From Streptomyces hyaluromycini (GTDB taxonomy: Bacteria; Actinomycetota; Actinomycetes; Streptomycetales; Streptomycetaceae), in assembly GCF_002217755.1 (NCBI RefSeq), contig NZ_BCFL01000018.1:372001-436000 (forward strand): a stretch of 64,000 bases of DNA. Direction: 5' to 3'. Below the pieces are notes generated by a model. It made no database searches and had not been told where the DNA came from. It was given only the letters and a program-made list of their open reading frames with translations. Position numbers and translations under genes: made by a program. Below, one piece after another: positions 26,751-33,510 of the stretch (positions within the stretch are counted from its first letter, which is position 1; each line of letters opens with the position of its first letter).

Positions 26751-27449
26751 TCAGGTCTCCGTGGTGTGTGGTTGTCCGGCGGCGAGCAGGCGGAGCGGGT
26801 CCAGGTCGGCCACGGCCAGGGTGCCGGGGCCGGTGCGGACCAGGCCCTGTTCCCGTAACAGGCGCAGGGCCTTGGCGACGGCCTCGCGGGTGGAGCCCAC
26901 GGACGCGGCCAGCTCGTGCTGCGCGAGGGGCAGCCGTATGGTCACGGCCTCGTTCTCCGGCCGGCCGGTGCGGTCGGCGAGTTCGACCAGGCGCTCGGCG
27001 AGCCGTTGCAGCACGGTCATGGAGGCCAGGGCCCGGCGCTCGTGGTCCGCGCTGCGCAGCCGCTCGGTGAGCTGGTTCATCATCAGCGCGTTGGCGTGCG
27101 GCCGGGAGGCGAGGAACCGCCGGAACCGCTCCCCGGGTACGACCAGTCCGGTCACCTGGCCGAGGGTGCTCACCGAGGCGCTGCGCGGGCGGCCGTCGAG
27201 CGCCGCCATGTCGCCGACGACCTCGCCGGCCCGGCGCAGCGCCAGGATCAGCCGGCCGCCGCGCTCGGTCGGCGTCCACACCGTGCACCAGCCGCCGAGC
27301 AGGACCACCGCGAAGGTGGTGCGGTCGCCTTCCGCGACGACCGTGTCGTACGGCGGGTACTCGTGCCGGGTGCCGAGTCCCGCAAGTGCCTCCCGGTCCC
27401 CCGGACCGAGGCTCCCCATGAAGGTATGCCGCTCTCCGAACAGCCCCAC
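26751..27449 (-). CDS. Crp/Fnr family transcriptional regulator
   Basis: The 232-residue protein has an N-terminal cyclic-nucleotide-binding barrel. Its phosphate cassette reads Val-Gly-Asp-Met-Ala-Ala-Leu-Asp-Gly-Arg-Pro-Arg-Ser-Ala (79-91), with Asp80 in place of the usual Glu and Arg89-Ser90 kept. A long dimer helix and a C-terminal winged helix (Glu-Leu-Ala-Ala-Ser-Val-Gly-Ser-Thr-Arg-Glu-Ala-Val-Ala-Lys-Ala-Leu) follow. It is the first gene upstream of the cyclase-like gene on the same strand, so it could both sense the cyclase product and control the island. The start is GTG 27449, and a weak purine run precedes it. Confidence 0.9.
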   Translation of the reverse strand: MGLFGERHTFMGSLGPGDREALAGLGTRHEYPPYDTVVAEGDRTTFAVVLLGGWCTVWTPTERGGRLILALRRAGEVVGDMAALDGRPRSASVSTLGQVTGLVVPGERFRRFLASRPHANALMMNQLTERLRSADHERRALASMTVLQRLAERLVELADRTGRPENEAVTIRLPLAQHELAASVGSTREAVAKALRLLREQGLVRTGPGTLAVADLDPLRLLAAGQPHTTET

Positions 27450-27618
27450 CGTCGTCCCCCGACCGCTCGCCCCCGAACCGGATCACAAGCGGAACCCCAA
27501 GGGCCCCGCGGATCCGTCTCCGCCCGGCGCGTCTCCCGCCAGGCAAGAATCTCAGCGTAGCGCTCTGGGCACGGAATGTGCGTGCCGTTACCGGAACGAG
27601 CCCGGACCCTTCCGTGGA

Positions 27619-27642
27619 ATACCCCTGGGGGGTATATATGTT
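27619..27642 (+). promoter_or_regulatory. CsoR-type copper operator overlapping a promoter
   Basis: ATACCCC-TGG-GGGGTAT (27619-27635) is a perfect 7-bp inverted repeat matching the CsoR family operator, with AT-rich -10-like sequence (tatatatgtt) overlapping its right side. It lies 49 bp upstream of the DUF4396 start. CsoR releases such sites on Cu(I) binding, so the gene should be induced by copper. Confidence 0.8.
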
Positions 27643-27683
27643 GGCGTCGCAGAAGGATCCGCACCTGACACCGGGGGCCGGCC

Positions 27684-28202
27684 ATGGACCACGAGCACGC
27701 CGTCCACGAGCACACCGAACACACTCACGCACCGCACACATCCCACGAGGCACACGGCAGCACCGGCGCCTCCTGGGCCATGGCCGCCCAGGCCACCCTG
27801 CACTGCCTCACCGGCTGCGCCGTCGGCGAGGTGCTCGGCATGGTCGTCGGCACGGCGTTCGGCTGGGGGAACCTGCCGACCACGCTACTGGCGATCGTGC
27901 TGGCGTTCTTCTTCGGCTACGCGCTGACCATGCGCGGGGTCCTGAAGGCGGGCGTCGACCTCCGCACCGCCCTGCGGGTGGCGCTGGCCGCGGACACCCT
28001 CTCCATCGCCGTGATGGAGCTGATCGACAACGGCACGATCCTGGTCTGGCCGGCCGCGATGGACGCCCAGCTGGGCGACGTCCTGTTCTGGATCTCGCTG
28101 GCCGTCTCGCTCGTACTCGCGTTCGCGGTGACCACACCGGTCAACAAGTGGACGATCGGGCGGGGCAGGGGGCACGCGGTGGTGCACCGGTACCACCACT
28201 GA
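27684..28202 (+). CDS. DUF4396 membrane protein with His-rich N-terminus
   Basis: The 172-residue protein opens with a His/Glu-rich stretch (nine His among the first 28 residues), then three to four membrane helices: Ala-Thr-Leu-His-Cys-Leu-Thr-Gly-Cys-Ala-Val-Gly-Glu (the DUF4396 motif with two Cys), Leu-Leu-Ala-Ile-Val-Leu-Ala-Phe-Phe-Phe-Gly-Tyr, and a C-terminal pair. Basic residues and His end the protein. The CsoR box upstream plus His, Cys and Met content in the membrane segments suggest copper handling (export, storage or sensing). DUF4396 itself has no assigned function, so this is inference. The start is ATG 27684, preceded by a G-rich sequence. Confidence 0.88.
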   Translation: MDHEHAVHEHTEHTHAPHTSHEAHGSTGASWAMAAQATLHCLTGCAVGEVLGMVVGTAFGWGNLPTTLLAIVLAFFFGYALTMRGVLKAGVDLRTALRVALAADTLSIAVMELIDNGTILVWPAAMDAQLGDVLFWISLAVSLVLAFAVTTPVNKWTIGRGRGHAVVHRYHH

Positions 28203-28213
28203 GCGGCGGGACC

Positions 28214-28846
28214 TCAGAGCTCCGGACCGTCTCCCGGCCCCTCCTGGTAGGAGTAGCGCTGCTCCTTCCAGGGGTCGCCGATGTTGTGGTAGCCGCGCTC
28301 CTCCCAGAAGCCGCGGCGGTCGGCGGTCATGTACTCGATGCCGCGGACCCACTTGGGGCCCTTCCAGGCATACAGGTGAGGGACGACCAGCCGGACCGGG
28401 AAACCGTGCTCGGCGGTGAGGAGTTCGCCGTCCTTGTGGGTGGCGAAGAGGGTGTGCTCGGCGGCGAAGTCCGCGAGGCGCAGGTTGGAGCTGAAGCCGT
28501 ACTCCGCCCAGACCATCACATGGGTGACATCGGGGGCGGGCGGCGCGAGCTCCAGGACGGTCCGCGCCGGGACCCCGCCCCACTCCGCGCCGAGCATGCT
28601 GAACTTCGTCACACAGTGCAGGTCGGCGACCACGGTGGCGTACGGCAGGGCCGTGAACTGCTCGTGGTTCCAGATGTGCGCACCCGAGTCGGCGGTGGCA
28701 CCGAAGACCCGGAACTCCCAGCGCTCGGGCCGGAACTTGGGCACCGGGCCGTAGTGCGTGACCGGCCAGCCGCGCTGCAGTCGCTGCCCCGGCGGAAGCC
28801 CGGCTCCCGCGGCTTCCCGAGACGCGTGCTCCACCGGATGACCCAT
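28214..28846 (-). CDS. Sulfite oxidase-like molybdopterin oxidoreductase
   Basis: The 210-residue protein matches the oxidoreductase molybdopterin-binding domain (YedY/sulfite-oxidase fold): Trp-Glu-Phe-Arg-Val-Phe-Gly, Asp-Leu-His-Cys-Val-Thr-Lys-Phe-Ser with the molybdenum-ligating Cys78, and Phe-Pro-Val-Arg-Leu-Val-Val-Pro-His-Leu-Tyr-Ala-Trp-Lys. There is no signal peptide or Tat motif, so it is cytoplasmic. No haem domain or MsrQ partner is nearby, so the electron partner is unknown. Two Met codons (28855, 28846) precede the conserved Gln-Arg-Leu-Gln-Arg-Gly-Trp-Pro-Val-Thr. I chose 28846 because related proteins begin there; the ribosome site is poor for either. Confidence 0.9.
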   Translation of the reverse strand: MGHPVEHASREAAGAGLPPGQRLQRGWPVTHYGPVPKFRPERWEFRVFGATADSGAHIWNHEQFTALPYATVVADLHCVTKFSMLGAEWGGVPARTVLELAPPAPDVTHVMVWAEYGFSSNLRLADFAAEHTLFATHKDGELLTAEHGFPVRLVVPHLYAWKGPKWVRGIEYMTADRRGFWEERGYHNIGDPWKEQRYSYQEGPGDGPEL

Positions 28847-28938
28847 GCCTTCCATCCTGACAGACCACGGGCGGTGCACCCGACCAGGCAGACCACTCAA
28901 AGATCAGCAAATCGCTCAACTAGTACCAGGCATGCACT

Positions 28939-28951
28939 TACTTACTAAGTA
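28939..28951. promoter_or_regulatory. 13-bp palindrome TACTTA-C-TAAGTA upstream of bfr
   Basis: Perfect 6-bp arms surround one base, with further ACTTAC copies just outside (28936-28940 region and 28955-28961). It lies 95 bp upstream of bfr and 90 bp from the divergent molybdoprotein. The arm sequence resembles HxlR/QorR- or MarR-type operators; the regulator is not in the window. Confidence 0.5.
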
Positions 28952-29045
28952 CGCACTTACTGGACGATCTTCCGCACCGGTGCAATCATGCGCCGCAAAC
29001 GTCCCATCTGTCCGGTACGGAACCCATGCGGAAGGAGCCTCTGCG

Positions 29046-29528
29046 ATGCAGGGCGACCCCGAGGTCATCGAATTCCTCAACGAGCAGCTCACCGGCGAGC
29101 TCACCGCGATCAACCAGTACTTCCTGCACGCGAAGATGCAGGAGAACTTCGGCTGGTACAAGCTCGCGAAGTACACCCGGCACGAGTCGTTCGACGAGAT
29201 GAAGCACGCCGAGGTGCTCACCGACCGGATTCTGTTCCTGGAGGGGCTGCCCAACTACCAGCGGCTGTTCCACGTCCGCGTGGGGCAGACCGTGAAGGAG
29301 ATGTTCGAGGCCGACCGGCAGATCGAGGTGGAGGCGATCGACCGCCTCAAGCGCGGGATCAAGGTGATGCGCGAGAAGGGCGACATCACGTCCGCGAACA
29401 TCTTCGAGGACATCCTGGAGGACGAGGAGCACCACATCGACTACCTCGACACCCAGCTGGAGCTGGTGGAGAAGCTCGGCGAGGCGCTCTACATCTCGCA
29501 GATCATCGAGCAGCCCGAGAGCAGCTGA
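29046..29528 (+). CDS. bfr: Bacterioferritin
   Basis: The 160-residue protein forms the haem-containing ferritin cage that oxidises and stores iron. All diiron ligands sit at the standard numbering: Glu18, Glu51, His54, Glu94, Glu127 and His130. The haem-axial Met52 is present too. ATG 29046 follows GGAAGGAG with a good spacer. The ferredoxin gene that releases the stored iron lies head-on immediately downstream (2 bp apart, opposite strand). Its own promoter region has a palindrome but no clear iron box. Confidence 0.97.
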   Translation: MQGDPEVIEFLNEQLTGELTAINQYFLHAKMQENFGWYKLAKYTRHESFDEMKHAEVLTDRILFLEGLPNYQRLFHVRVGQTVKEMFEADRQIEVEAIDRLKRGIKVMREKGDITSANIFEDILEDEEHHIDYLDTQLELVEKLGEALYISQIIEQPESS

Positions 29529-29529
29529 G

Positions 29530-29781
29530 TCAGGCGGCTTCGTCGAGTGCGCCGAGCGCGTCGACCGCTTCGAGCCCGGAGAGCGCCGGGCGGCCCTGGT
29601 CGGCCGGCTCGTGGCGGGGGCAGGCGCCCCGGCCGAGAATCGCCTGGATGCGGCGGACGCACGAACCGCAGTCCGTGCCCGCCTTGCAGGCGGACGCTAT
29701 CTGGCGAGGGGTGCAGGCACCGTTCTCCGCGTGCTGCTTGACCTGCGCCTCGGTCACCCCGAAACAGCTGCAGACGTACAC
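29530..29781 (-). CDS. bfd: Bacterioferritin-associated [2Fe-2S] ferredoxin
   Basis: The 83-residue protein has the Bfd-type BFD domain, with Cys4-x-Cys6 and Cys38-x2-Cys41 as cluster ligands and two extra Cys (23, 32). In other bacteria Bfd binds bacterioferritin and reduces its ferric core to release iron. The C-terminal 30 residues are a low-conservation extension. GTG 29781 follows GGGAGGTG. An iron box lies 47 bp upstream, so it should be induced by iron starvation; bfr, convergent, is expressed separately. Confidence 0.92.
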   Translation of the reverse strand: MYVCSCFGVTEAQVKQHAENGACTPRQIASACKAGTDCGSCVRRIQAILGRGACPRHEPADQGRPALSGLEAVDALGALDEAA

Positions 29782-29827
29782 GCGGATTCACCTCCCGCCG
29801 GGATCGATAGTGGTGCCGCCCCGACTG

Positions 29828-29846
29828 ATCGGTGAGGCTAACCTAA
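29828..29846 (-). promoter_or_regulatory. DmdR/IdeR iron box upstream of bfd
   Basis: On the minus strand the 19 bases read TTAGGTTAGCCTCACCGAT. That matches the actinobacterial iron-box consensus TTAGGTTAGGCTCACCTAA at 16 of 19 positions. Fe(II)-loaded DmdR1/IdeR would repress bfd when iron is plentiful. Confidence 0.85.
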
Positions 29847-29942
29847 CCTTACCCGTCGCCCGGGGAGCGCAAAAGTGGAGTGGGGTGCGGATCGCATGTG
29901 ATCCGCGCCCCACTCTTCCCGCGGGACTGCCCGCGAGGCCGC

Positions 29943-31325
29943 CTACTGGTCGCGGTACATCTCCGCGACGAGGAACGCCAGGTCCAGGGACTGGCTGCGG
30001 TTCAGCCGCGGGTCGCAGGCCGTCTCGTAGCGCTGGTGCAGGTCGTCGACGAAGATCTCGTCGCCGCCGCCCACGCACTCGGTGACGTCGTCGCCGGTGA
30101 GCTCCACATGGATGCCGCCCGGGTGGGTGCCGAGCGTCTTGTGGACCTCGAAGAAGCCCTTGACCTCGTCGAGCACGTCGTCGAAGCGGCGGGTCTTGTG
30201 GCCCGAGGCCGCCTCGAAGGTGTTGCCGTGCATCGGGTCGGTCACCCAGGCCACGGTGGCGCCCGAGGCGGTGACCTTCTCGACCAGCTCGGGGAGCTTG
30301 TCACGGACCTTGTCCGCGCCCATCCGGACCACGAAGGTCAGCCGGCCCGGCTCGCGGTCCGGGTCGAGGCGGTCGATGTACTTCAGCGCCTCCTCGGCCG
30401 TCGTCGTCGGGCCGAGCTTGAGGCCGATCGGGTTGCGGATCCTTGAGGCGAACTCGATGTGCGCCCCGTCCAGCTGCCGGGTGCGCTCGCCGATCCACAC
30501 CATGTGCGCCGAGACGTCGTACAGCTTGCCGGTGCGCGAGTCGACCCTGGTCAGGGCGGACTCGTAGTCCAGCAGCAGCGCCTCGTGCGAGGAGAAGAAC
30601 TCGACCGTCTTGAACTCCTCGGGCTCCGCGCCGCAGGCCCGCATGAAGTTCAGCGCGTTGTCGATCTCGCGGGCGAGCTGCTCGTAGCGCTGGCCCGACG
30701 GGGAGGACTTCACGAAGTCCTGGTTCCAGGCGTGCACCTGGCGCAGGTCCGCGTAACCGCCGGTGGTGAAGGCACGCACCAGGTTCAGCGTCGAGGCGGA
30801 GGCGTTGTACATCCGCTTCAGCCGCTCGGGGTCCGGGATGCGGGCCTTCTCGTCGAAGTCGAAGCCGTTGACCGAGTCGCCGCGGTACGTCGGCAGGGTC
30901 ACGCCGTCGCGGGTCTCGGTCCCCTTGGAGCGCGGCTTGCTGTACTGGCCGGCGATCCGGCCCACCTTCACCACGGGCACCGACGCCGCGTACGTCAGTA
31001 CGGCACCCATCTGGAGGAGGGTCTTGAGCTTGTTGCGGATGTGGTCGGCCGACACCGCGTCGAAGGCCTCGGCGCAGTCTCCGCCCTGGAGGAGGAACGC
31101 CTCTCCCTTGGCGACGGCCGCCATCCGGGCGCGCAGCTGGTCGCACTCGCCCGCGAAGACGAGCGGCGGATACGACTCCAGCTCCGCAACGGCTGCGCGC
31201 AGAGCCTCGGGGTCGGGGTACTCGGGCTGCTGCGCCGCGGGCAGGTTTCGCCAGGTGTTGCCAGCGCCAAGGCTGGTCTTAGCGTTCACGGTCACCTCGT
31301 AAACATTACGGGGTCGTGTCGCCAT
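29943..31325 (-). CDS. aroH: Class II 3-deoxy-7-phosphoheptulonate (DAHP) synthase
   Basis: It catalyses the first shikimate-pathway step, condensing phosphoenolpyruvate with erythrose-4-phosphate. The 460-residue plant/mycobacterial-type (AroA-II) enzyme has Phe-Ala-Gly-Glu-Cys-Asp-Gln-Leu-Arg (metal Cys), Leu-Gln-Gly-Gly-Asp-Cys-Ala-Glu, Lys-Pro-Arg-Ser, His-Glu-Ala-Leu-Leu-Leu, Ile-Arg-Asn-Pro-Ile-Gly-Leu-Lys and Asp-Pro-Met-His-Gly-Asn-Thr. The start is ATG 31325 with GGAGG 5 nt upstream; an inner GTG (31289) is used by some homologues. It is divergent from the trp leader and fused anthranilate synthase, so the first and branch-point steps of Trp synthesis share a 76-bp promoter region. 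Confidence 0.95.
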   Translation of the reverse strand: MATRPRNVYEVTVNAKTSLGAGNTWRNLPAAQQPEYPDPEALRAAVAELESYPPLVFAGECDQLRARMAAVAKGEAFLLQGGDCAEAFDAVSADHIRNKLKTLLQMGAVLTYAASVPVVKVGRIAGQYSKPRSKGTETRDGVTLPTYRGDSVNGFDFDEKARIPDPERLKRMYNASASTLNLVRAFTTGGYADLRQVHAWNQDFVKSSPSGQRYEQLAREIDNALNFMRACGAEPEEFKTVEFFSSHEALLLDYESALTRVDSRTGKLYDVSAHMVWIGERTRQLDGAHIEFASRIRNPIGLKLGPTTTAEEALKYIDRLDPDREPGRLTFVVRMGADKVRDKLPELVEKVTASGATVAWVTDPMHGNTFEAASGHKTRRFDDVLDEVKGFFEVHKTLGTHPGGIHVELTGDDVTECVGGGDEIFVDDLHQRYETACDPRLNRSQSLDLAFLVAEMYRDQ

Positions 31326-31360
31326 GTTTTCCTCCGGCTCGACTGGTGAGACGAAGCGAT

Positions 31361-31373
31361 TGTCCTGTGGACA
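31361..31373. promoter_or_regulatory. Palindrome TGTCC-TGT-GGACA between divergent aroH and trp promoters
   Basis: Perfect 5-bp arms lie in the 76 bp separating aroH (31325) and trpL (31402). It lies directly upstream of the trp -10 box TAGGGT (31389-31394), so a DNA-binding regulator could control both sides. No regulator is identified. Confidence 0.45.
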
Positions 31374-31401
31374 GGGCGCGGAGTGGGGTAGGGTTTTTCG
31401 C

Positions 31402-31458
31402 ATGTTCGCGCATTCGACCCAGAACTGGTGGTGGACCGCTTCTCCGGCGGCCCACTGA
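31402..31458 (+). CDS. trpL: trp operon leader peptide (trpL), three consecutive Trp codons
   Basis: The 18-residue open frame Met-Phe-Ala-His-Ser-Thr-Gln-Asn-Trp-Trp-Trp-Thr-Ala-Ser-Pro-Ala-Ala-His ends in TGA at 31456. Three adjacent Trp codons are the attenuation control codons. A TAGGGT -10 box ends 7 nt before the ATG, so the mRNA is probably leaderless. A GC hairpin terminator (31481-31507) lies 22 nt after the stop, and the fused anthranilate synthase gene starts at 31568. When charged tRNA-Trp is scarce, ribosome stalling would prevent the terminator forming. Confidence 0.92.
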   Translation: MFAHSTQNWWWTASPAAH

Positions 31459-31480
31459 CTGCGCGTACGCAAGACTTCGC

Positions 31481-31507
31481 GAAGGCCGCCCGGAGGGGCG
31501 GCCTTCG
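31481..31507 (+). terminator. trp attenuator hairpin
   Basis: Arms gaaggccgccc / gggcggccttc (11 bp, perfect) flank a ggag loop. It is located 22 nt after the trpL stop and 60 nt before trpE. There is no U-run, as is common in Streptomyces. Confidence 0.85.
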
Positions 31508-31567
31508 GCGTTCCCGGGGCCGTTCCTCTCTCACCTGTCTCACCTGACAAAGGACCGCAGAGGAACC

Positions 31568-33448
31568 ATGGACCTGAACCGGCTGCTCCACGACGACCGC
31601 CCCTTCGCCCTGCTCCGCCGCCGTACCCCCGGCCACGACGAGAGCACGGTGGAGCTCCTGCTCGGCCCGGTCACCGCCCACGACCGGCTCGCCGACCTGC
31701 CCGAGGAGGGGCTCGCCCTCGTTCCGTACCGGCAGATCCGGGAGCGGGGGTTCGACGTCCGGGACGACGGGACGCCGCTGCTGGTGCTGACCCCGACAGT
31801 GGTATGTCACATTCCACTGGACGAGGCCCTCGCCACCCTCCCCTCCCACGACGTCCGCGTCGAGTCCGGCGCCTTCGACGTCGACGACGACGCGTACGCG
31901 CAGATCGTCGGCCGCGTGCTGCGGGAGGAGATCGGGCACGGTGAGGGGGCGAACTTCGTGATCCGGCGGACGTACGAGGGCGAGATCCCGGGCTTCGGGC
32001 GCGCCGACGCGCTGGCCCTGTTCCGGAGGCTGCTGGTGGGCGAGCGGGGCGCGTACTGGACGTTCGTCGTGCACACCGGGGACCGGACGCTGGTCGGCGC
32101 GAGCCCCGAGGTGCACGTCCGGATGTCCGGCGGCACGGTGGTCATGAACCCGATCAGCGGCACGTACCGCTATCCCGCCGAGGGCCCCACCCCCGAGCAC
32201 CTGCTCGGCTTCCTCGCCGACGGCAAGGAGATCGAGGAGCTGTCGATGGTCGTCGACGAGGAGCTCAAGATGATGTGCACGGTGGGCGACATGGGCGGTG
32301 TGGTCGTCGGGCCGCGGCTGAAGGAGATGGCGCACCTCGCGCACACCGAGTACGAGCTGCGCGGCCGGTCCTCGCTGGACGTGCGGGAGGTCCTGAAGGA
32401 GACCATGTTCGCGGCGACCGTGACCGGGTCCCCGGTGCAGAACGCCTGCCGGGTGATCGAGCGGCACGAGGTGGGCGGGCGGGGCTACTACGCCGGTGCG
32501 CTGGCCCTGCTCGGCCGGGACTCCGGGGGTGCCCAGACCCTCGACTCCCCCATCCTGATCCGTACCGCCGACATCGACGCGCAGGGCCGGCTGCGGGTCC
32601 CCGTCGGCGCCACCCTGGTGCGCGGCTCGGACCCGGCGAGCGAGGTCGCGGAGACGCACGCGAAGGCAGCCGGAGTGCTGGCGGCCCTCGGGGTACGGCC
32701 GTCACGGCCGCGCGCCGAGCAGACGCGCCCCCGGCTGGCCGACGACCCGCGGGTGCGGGCCGCGCTGGACGGGCGGCGGGCCGCGCTGGCGCCGTTCTGG
32801 CTGCGGATGCAGGAGCGGTCCGGGGAACTGACCGGGCACGCTCTCGTGGTGGACGCCGAGGACACGTTCACGGCGATGCTCGCGCATGTGCTGCGGGCCG
32901 GCGGGCTGGACGTCACCGTCCGGCGGTACGACGAGCCGGGGCTGCGGGCGGCGGTGCTCGCGTACCAGGGGCCGGTCGTGCTGGGCCCGGGGCCAGGTGA
33001 CCCGTCCGACCTGGACGATCCGAAGATGCGGTTCCTGCGGGAGCTGACGGCGACCGTGCTCCGGGAGCACCGGCACGGGGTGCTGGGCGTCTGCCTCGGG
33101 CACGAGCTGATCGCGGCGGAGCTGGGGCTGGACATCGTCCGCAAGGAGGTCCCCTACCAGGGGGCGCAGGCGACCGTGGACCTGTTCGGGCGCCCGGAGA
33201 CGGTCGGCTTCTACAACAGCTTCGTGGCCCGCTGCGACGAGGAGGCGGCGCGGGAGCTGGCGGCGCACGGTGTCGAGGTGAGCCGGGCGGAGAACGGCGA
33301 GGTGCACGCGGTACGGGGACCCGGCTTCGCCGGGGTGCAGTTCCACCCCGAGTCGATCCTCACGCTGAACGGGGCCGCCGTGGTGCGGGACCTGGTCGGC
33401 CGGCTGCGCGGTACCGGCACGCTCTCCGAACGGCGGCCGGCCCGGTAG
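31568..33448 (+). CDS. trpE: Fused anthranilate synthase (TrpE + TrpG)
   Basis: The 626-residue protein carries a chorismate-binding TrpE domain (Asn-Pro-Ile-Ser-Gly-Thr-Tyr, Glu-Glu-Leu-Met/Lys region, Thr-Val-Thr-Gly-Ser-Pro) up to about residue 400. A class I glutamine amidotransferase domain follows with the nucleophile in Gly-Val-Cys-Leu-Gly-His (Cys509) and the triad His-Pro-Glu-Ser (His593, Glu595). It makes anthranilate from chorismate using the amide nitrogen of glutamine. Fusion of both chains resembles PhzE and fused TrpEG. The N-terminus lacks the Leu-Leu-Glu-Ser feedback site, so tryptophan inhibition may be weak; attenuation supplies the control instead. The start is ATG 31568. 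Confidence 0.92.
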   Translation: MDLNRLLHDDRPFALLRRRTPGHDESTVELLLGPVTAHDRLADLPEEGLALVPYRQIRERGFDVRDDGTPLLVLTPTVVCHIPLDEALATLPSHDVRVESGAFDVDDDAYAQIVGRVLREEIGHGEGANFVIRRTYEGEIPGFGRADALALFRRLLVGERGAYWTFVVHTGDRTLVGASPEVHVRMSGGTVVMNPISGTYRYPAEGPTPEHLLGFLADGKEIEELSMVVDEELKMMCTVGDMGGVVVGPRLKEMAHLAHTEYELRGRSSLDVREVLKETMFAATVTGSPVQNACRVIERHEVGGRGYYAGALALLGRDSGGAQTLDSPILIRTADIDAQGRLRVPVGATLVRGSDPASEVAETHAKAAGVLAALGVRPSRPRAEQTRPRLADDPRVRAALDGRRAALAPFWLRMQERSGELTGHALVVDAEDTFTAMLAHVLRAGGLDVTVRRYDEPGLRAAVLAYQGPVVLGPGPGDPSDLDDPKMRFLRELTATVLREHRHGVLGVCLGHELIAAELGLDIVRKEVPYQGAQATVDLFGRPETVGFYNSFVARCDEEAARELAAHGVEVSRAENGEVHAVRGPGFAGVQFHPESILTLNGAAVVRDLVGRLRGTGTLSERRPAR

Positions 33449-33510
33449 TCCGGGACGCCGTCCCGGGCGGGCCCGGCCCTGTCGGGGCGCGGGCCCGCCC
33501 GGACCCGGGC

